Source: Paenibacillus sp. MAHUQ-63 | GTDB lineage: Bacteria > Bacillota > Bacilli > Paenibacillales > NBRC-103111 | Length of the DNA stretch: 64,000 nt | Direction: 5' to 3' | Assembly: GCF_028765165.1 (NCBI RefSeq) | Contig: NZ_JARADB010000011.1 | Span: 27,275-91,274 of the forward strand | Shown here: positions 60,670 through 64,000 of the stretch, one piece after another | Position numbering within the stretch: position 1 is the stretch's first letter | Layout: each line of letters begins with the position of its first letter | Notes under the pieces: model-generated | The model's database searches: none | What the model was told of the DNA's origin: nothing | The model's input: only the letters and a program-made list of their open reading frames with translations | Translations under genes and position numbers: made by a program

Positions 60670-62691
60670 ATGACAGATGCCATCGCGGCAATGCAAACCC
60701 TCATCCAAGAAATCAACAAGCACAACCACAATTACTACACGCTCGATAATCCGACCATCACGGATGCCGAGTGGGACGCTTTATACAATAGATTGGCTGC
60801 GCTGGAGAAGGAGACGGGCGTGATCCTCCCGGCTTCGCCGACGCAGCGCGTAGGCGGCGATATTCTCAAAGGCTTCGAGCCGCACCGCCATCTGGCGCGT
60901 CTCTGGAGTCTGGATAAAGCGCAGAATGCCGAAGATCTGCAGAACTGGCATGCGCGCGTGCTTAAACTGATTGCCGATTACAACGGCAAGAATCCGGCAA
61001 CGCCGCTGCCGGATCCGTCGTACGTCGTAGAGCTGAAGTTTGACGGACTCACTCTGAACCTGACGTATGAGGGAGGGCAGCTCAAGCAGGCATCTACGCG
61101 GGGGAACGGCACGGTGGGCGAGGGCATTCTCGCGCAGATTAAGACGATCAAATCGATTCCTTTGGAAATTCCGTACGATCAAGGGACGATCGAAGTGCAA
61201 GGCGAGGGCGTCATGTTCCTGTCTGTGCTCGACGCATACAACCAGACCGCTGCCGAGCCGTTGAAGAACGCCCGCAATGCGGCGGCCGGAGCGCTGCGCA
61301 ACCTGAACCCGAGAGTGACGGCGGAGCGCAAGCTGAACGCGTTCTTCTATAATGTAGGTTACTCGGATAACATTCAGTTCCAGAACCATGTCGAGATGGT
61401 CCAGTTTCTAAGGGACAATCACTTCAAAGTCAGCAACCGCACGCGGTACTTCGACACGATTGAAGAAGTGGGCGCGGAGCTGGAGCGGATCGCGGAGGAG
61501 CGCGCAAGCTTTGACTTCCTCATCGACGGAAGCGTCGTGAAGCTGACGGATATGCGCACGCGAGAAGTGCTAGGATACACCGAGAAATTCCCGCGCTGGG
61601 CGATTGCGTATAAGTTCGAGGCGGAAGAAGCGACGACGATACTCCAAAGCGTGTCCTGGGAAGTGGGACGCACAGGCAAAATTACGCCGCTGGCGCGCGT
61701 CGAAGCCGTCGATCTTGCCGGTGTCACCGTGCAGAACTGCACGCTGAACAACATCGGCGACATCGAGCGCAAGAACCTCAAGCACGCCTTGGGCAGTCTG
61801 GTCTACATCCGCCGGTCCAATGACGTCATTCCGGAAATTCTCGGCAAAGTGACCGAGGAGAATGACGGCGGTGAAATCGTCGCACCGACGCATTGCCCTG
61901 CCTGCGGCAGCGAGCTGGAGATGCGCGGCGCGCATCTGTTCTGCCCGAACCGGCTTGGCTGCTCGCCGCAGCTCGTCGGGCGGATGGCGCATTTCGCTTC
62001 GCGCGATGCGATGGACATTGAATTTTTCAGCGAAATGACCGCCTCACAGCTGCATCAGGAGCTTGGCGTCAATGATCCCGCGGATCTATATACGCTGCAA
62101 TTCGAAGATCTCGTTAAGCTCGACCGCTTTGGCGAGAAGAAGGCCCGCAATCTGCTGGGCGCTCTAGACAAAAGCAAAACGCGCGACCTTGCTTCGTTCT
62201 TATATGCCTTGGGTATCCCCAATTCCGGCAAAACGACTACGAAGGTGCTCGCGGACCATTATCGCAGTCTCTCCAAAGTTATGGAGGCTACGCCGGAAGA
62301 ACTCATCACCCTGCCGGATGTGGGCGGGATTGTGGCGGACAGCATCTATTCGTTCTTCCGCGATCCTGTCATGGTGTCCAGCATTGAGCGCATGCTGGCC
62401 GCAGGCGTTGCTCCGTTTGCCGAGGAGCCTGCGGTCGTTCAGGCGAGTCCGGACCATCCTTTTTTCGGCAAGACGATCGTCCTGACAGGTACGCTTTCGA
62501 CGATGGGGCGCGACGAATGCGCCAAGAAGCTGGAAGCGCTCGGAGCGAAAATCACCGGCAGCGTGTCCAAAAAAACGGATATCGTGATCGCCGGAGAGAG
62601 CGCCGGCAGCAAGCTGACCAAAGCGCAGGATTTAGGCATTCGAATCATCGATGATGAGCAGGAGCTTTTGCGGTTGCTGGGTGAAAGTTAA
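60670..62691 (+). CDS. ligA: NAD-dependent DNA ligase LigA
   Basis: 673 residues. The adenylation lysine is Lys123 in ELKFDGLTLNL (KxDG). It has an OB domain (EVGRTGKITPLA), a four-Cys zinc finger (CPACGSELEMRGAHLFC), helix-hairpin-helix repeats and a C-terminal BRCT domain (GKTIVLTGTLSTMG). The RLWSLDKAQ motif is unlike the standard MLSLDNAF-type motif and suggests a subgroup also seen in clostridia. Whether a second ligA exists elsewhere is unknown. GAGAGGAAG supports ATG 60670. Confidence 0.95.
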   Translation: MTDAIAAMQTLIQEINKHNHNYYTLDNPTITDAEWDALYNRLAALEKETGVILPASPTQRVGGDILKGFEPHRHLARLWSLDKAQNAEDLQNWHARVLKLIADYNGKNPATPLPDPSYVVELKFDGLTLNLTYEGGQLKQASTRGNGTVGEGILAQIKTIKSIPLEIPYDQGTIEVQGEGVMFLSVLDAYNQTAAEPLKNARNAAAGALRNLNPRVTAERKLNAFFYNVGYSDNIQFQNHVEMVQFLRDNHFKVSNRTRYFDTIEEVGAELERIAEERASFDFLIDGSVVKLTDMRTREVLGYTEKFPRWAIAYKFEAEEATTILQSVSWEVGRTGKITPLARVEAVDLAGVTVQNCTLNNIGDIERKNLKHALGSLVYIRRSNDVIPEILGKVTEENDGGEIVAPTHCPACGSELEMRGAHLFCPNRLGCSPQLVGRMAHFASRDAMDIEFFSEMTASQLHQELGVNDPADLYTLQFEDLVKLDRFGEKKARNLLGALDKSKTRDLASFLYALGIPNSGKTTTKVLADHYRSLSKVMEATPEELITLPDVGGIVADSIYSFFRDPVMVSSIERMLAAGVAPFAEEPAVVQASPDHPFFGKTIVLTGTLSTMGRDECAKKLEALGAKITGSVSKKTDIVIAGESAGSKLTKAQDLGIRIIDDEQELLRLLGES

Positions 62692-62724
62692 GCTAATTTT
62701 AATTTGATGTAAAGGGGCTGCGCC

Positions 62725-63696
62725 ATGCCGAAGTATGTGCATATCGTGAACGGGGACGCATTTGGGAACAAGCTGCGCGCTACCGGACTTGACGGCGTCA
62801 TCTTGGTATGGCGCGAGTCTCTATATGAAGGACCTGTCGGCATGCAAATGTCCGATCGTGTCCTTTTATCTAACCGGGCTTCTTATATGTATCGCAAGCA
62901 CGGGATACCTGAGGGCGAGTTCAAGTCGATCTCGCTGGAGCAGGAGCGTCAACTGGATCGATTTGCGGAGGACGCGGATGAGATTGTTTTTTGGTTTGAC
63001 CACGATCTTTTTGATCAATTGATGCTTTGTTATTTGTTCATGCGCTTGCGTTCGGCTCGGCGGTCTCATGGTCTCTCTTTGATTATGTACGATGCGTCGG
63101 CGGAGTGCGATTGGGTTGGGCGGTACGAAGCGAGGTCTAAAGTCACGGAGGGGCAGCTTAGACTTGGGGGCCAGGTATGGAGGGCTTATTCAGCTCCTGA
63201 GCCGCTTGCTATGGCTTCATTGTTGAAGGACGATCTTTCGGTCCTGCCTTATTTGAAAAAAGCTTTGGAGGCTAATATAGGACGTTATCCGTCCGTTACG
63301 AACGGCCTGAGCCGTCTGCAACAGCTCATTCTGAGTGAATTGGAACATGGTGAGAGGTCTGTCTTATCTTTGTTTCAACATATCAGCGCGAAGTGCGGAG
63401 AGTACGGACTAGGCGATTTGCAGTTCTGGAGCTTACTGGAGCATCTTCGAACGTGTAAGCACCCCTTGATCGCAATAACGGGAGGAGATTGTCTGCCGAA
63501 GTACAATGATCCTTTGCCAGAGGGATTCAGTGAATGGCGAGTAAGTTGGACGGAGATGGGGAAACTAGTCTTTACAGGTAGCGAAGATCAGGTCTTACGG
63601 AATGGCATCGATGATTGGATCGGCGGCGTTCATTTACGGGGTTCGAGCTCTGTTTGGCGCTGGGACGCTGGCAACGGCGGGTTTCTGAGGGGTTAA
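62725..63696 (+). CDS. DUF1835 domain protein
   Basis: 323 residues. The DUF1835 domain begins with HIVNGDAFGNKL and has FWFDHDLFDQLMLCYLFMRL; the C-terminal half resembles DUF3658 (YPSVTNGLSRLQQLILSEL, LIAITGGDCLPKYNDPLP). No membrane segment. Function unknown. AAAGGGG precedes ATG 62725. Confidence 0.75.
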   Translation: MPKYVHIVNGDAFGNKLRATGLDGVILVWRESLYEGPVGMQMSDRVLLSNRASYMYRKHGIPEGEFKSISLEQERQLDRFAEDADEIVFWFDHDLFDQLMLCYLFMRLRSARRSHGLSLIMYDASAECDWVGRYEARSKVTEGQLRLGGQVWRAYSAPEPLAMASLLKDDLSVLPYLKKALEANIGRYPSVTNGLSRLQQLILSELEHGERSVLSLFQHISAKCGEYGLGDLQFWSLLEHLRTCKHPLIAITGGDCLPKYNDPLPEGFSEWRVSWTEMGKLVFTGSEDQVLRNGIDDWIGGVHLRGSSSVWRWDAGNGGFLRG

Positions 63697-63717
63697 AAAC
63701 TTTTTTTGAACAGGTGC

Positions 63718-63746
63718 TTGCAATTCGTTTCGAAACCTGATAGTAT
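63718..63746 (+). promoter_or_regulatory. rRNA operon promoter
   Basis: TTGCAA (63718-63723), 17-base spacer, TAGTAT (63741-63746), predicted start near 63753 with a G or T initiating base. Typical growth-controlled rrn promoters in Bacillus start with G. Confidence 0.7.
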
Positions 63747-63803
63747 ATGTTCTTGTCACCGCAAGAGCGACACATTAACGCTTTAAACGGTAACCGAACT
63801 AAA

Positions 63804-63815
63804 GCTCTTTGAAAA
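63804..63815 (+). promoter_or_regulatory. rrn antitermination boxA
   Basis: GCTCTTTGAAAA matches the Bacillus boxA that binds NusB-NusE to prevent early termination in rRNA operons. The rest of the leader has three small hairpins: 63847-63861, 63867-63881, and 63918-63933 with a GCAA tetraloop just before 16S. Confidence 0.75.
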
Positions 63816-63936
63816 CTGAACAAATGAATGAACAATCAGCACAATAGTCGCGTTAAGCGACAAAATGAGATTAATAATCTCGCTAGCAAGTCAATTGAGC
63901 TATTCAGCTTTCAATAAGGACGAGCAATCGTCCACT

Positions 63937-64000
63937 ATTATGGAGAGTTTGATCCTGGCTCAGGACGAACGCTGGCGGCGTGCCTAATACATGCAAGTCG
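63937..64000 (+). rRNA. rrs: 16S ribosomal RNA, 5' end
   Basis: The universal AGAGTTTGATCCTGGCTCAG lies at 63944-63963, followed by GACGAACGCTGGCGGC and TGCCTAATACATGCAAGTCG. By comparison with E. coli numbering the mature 5' end is close to 63937. Cut by the window edge. Confidence 0.95.

Noticed and set aside
58645..60729. 694-codon open frame on the minus strand opposite pcrA
   Set aside because: It mirrors pcrA codon structure, has no ribosome binding site, and shows no domain.
63697..63936. tRNA gene in the rRNA leader
   Set aside because: Hairpins present do not form a cloverleaf or a TTCGA loop; they fit the rRNA leader.

Overview
The window is a chromosomal segment of a low-to-mid GC, spore-forming, flagellated Firmicute, most likely Paenibacillus or a close relative (inference). 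Supporting signs are strong GGAGG-type ribosome binding sites, many TTG and GTG starts, intrinsic terminators, a prfB with its UGA frameshift site, CotF-like spore coat genes, a long-form hpf, PcrB next to PcrA and LigA, and a Bacillus-type 16S rRNA start at the right edge.

Layout. 1-3301: tail of an AT-rich glycosylation cluster (aminotransferase, acetyltransferase, WbpA-like and WbpB-like dehydrogenases) that could make a UDP-diacetamido-glucuronic acid. 3391-6503: flaG-fliD-fliS-fliT, then an acyltransferase fusion protein (6587-7588). 7590-7710: a dense DnaA-box cluster. 7841-13744: cspA, hpf, secA, prfB and a YitT-type membrane protein. 14180-22263: a complete arginine operon argCJBDFGH with an ARG-box-like promoter and a possible pseudoknot leader. 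22319-25543 (minus): DUF4097, HAAS/DUF1700 and VanW proteins. 25797-31657: ftsE, ftsX, an M23 peptidase, a CtpB-type protease and a MinJ-like protein. 31956-33561 (minus): motB and motA. 33847-38763: uvrBA with a LexA-like operator. 39054-40776: two small genes and a sugar isomerase. 40825-47865 (minus): an unusual Dlt-like operon. 48166-50691: U32 protein. 51134-55203: Gld-type ABC exporter operon. 55704-57391: coat proteins and a lipoprotein. 57571-63696: pcrB, pcrA, ligA and a DUF1835 protein. From 63718: rRNA promoter, leader and the start of 16S.

The most interesting locus is 40825-47865. It encodes a DltB-like MBOAT acyltransferase, a 36-residue DltX-like peptide, a DltD-like SGNH protein and a DltC-like carrier protein. 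The DltA adenylation enzyme is missing from the locus. In its place is a class II aminoacyl-tRNA-synthetase-like protein with the hallmarks of amino acid:[carrier protein] ligases. The upstream gene encodes a very large membrane-anchored FG-GAP protein. Together they suggest a cell-envelope aminoacylation system charged by a synthetase-like enzyme instead of DltA.

A second unexplained feature is a set of about 175-185 bp palindromic intergenic elements (31721-31896, 50769-50952, 55305-55489). Each has two direct motif copies about 50 bp apart followed by two inverted copies about 50 bp apart.
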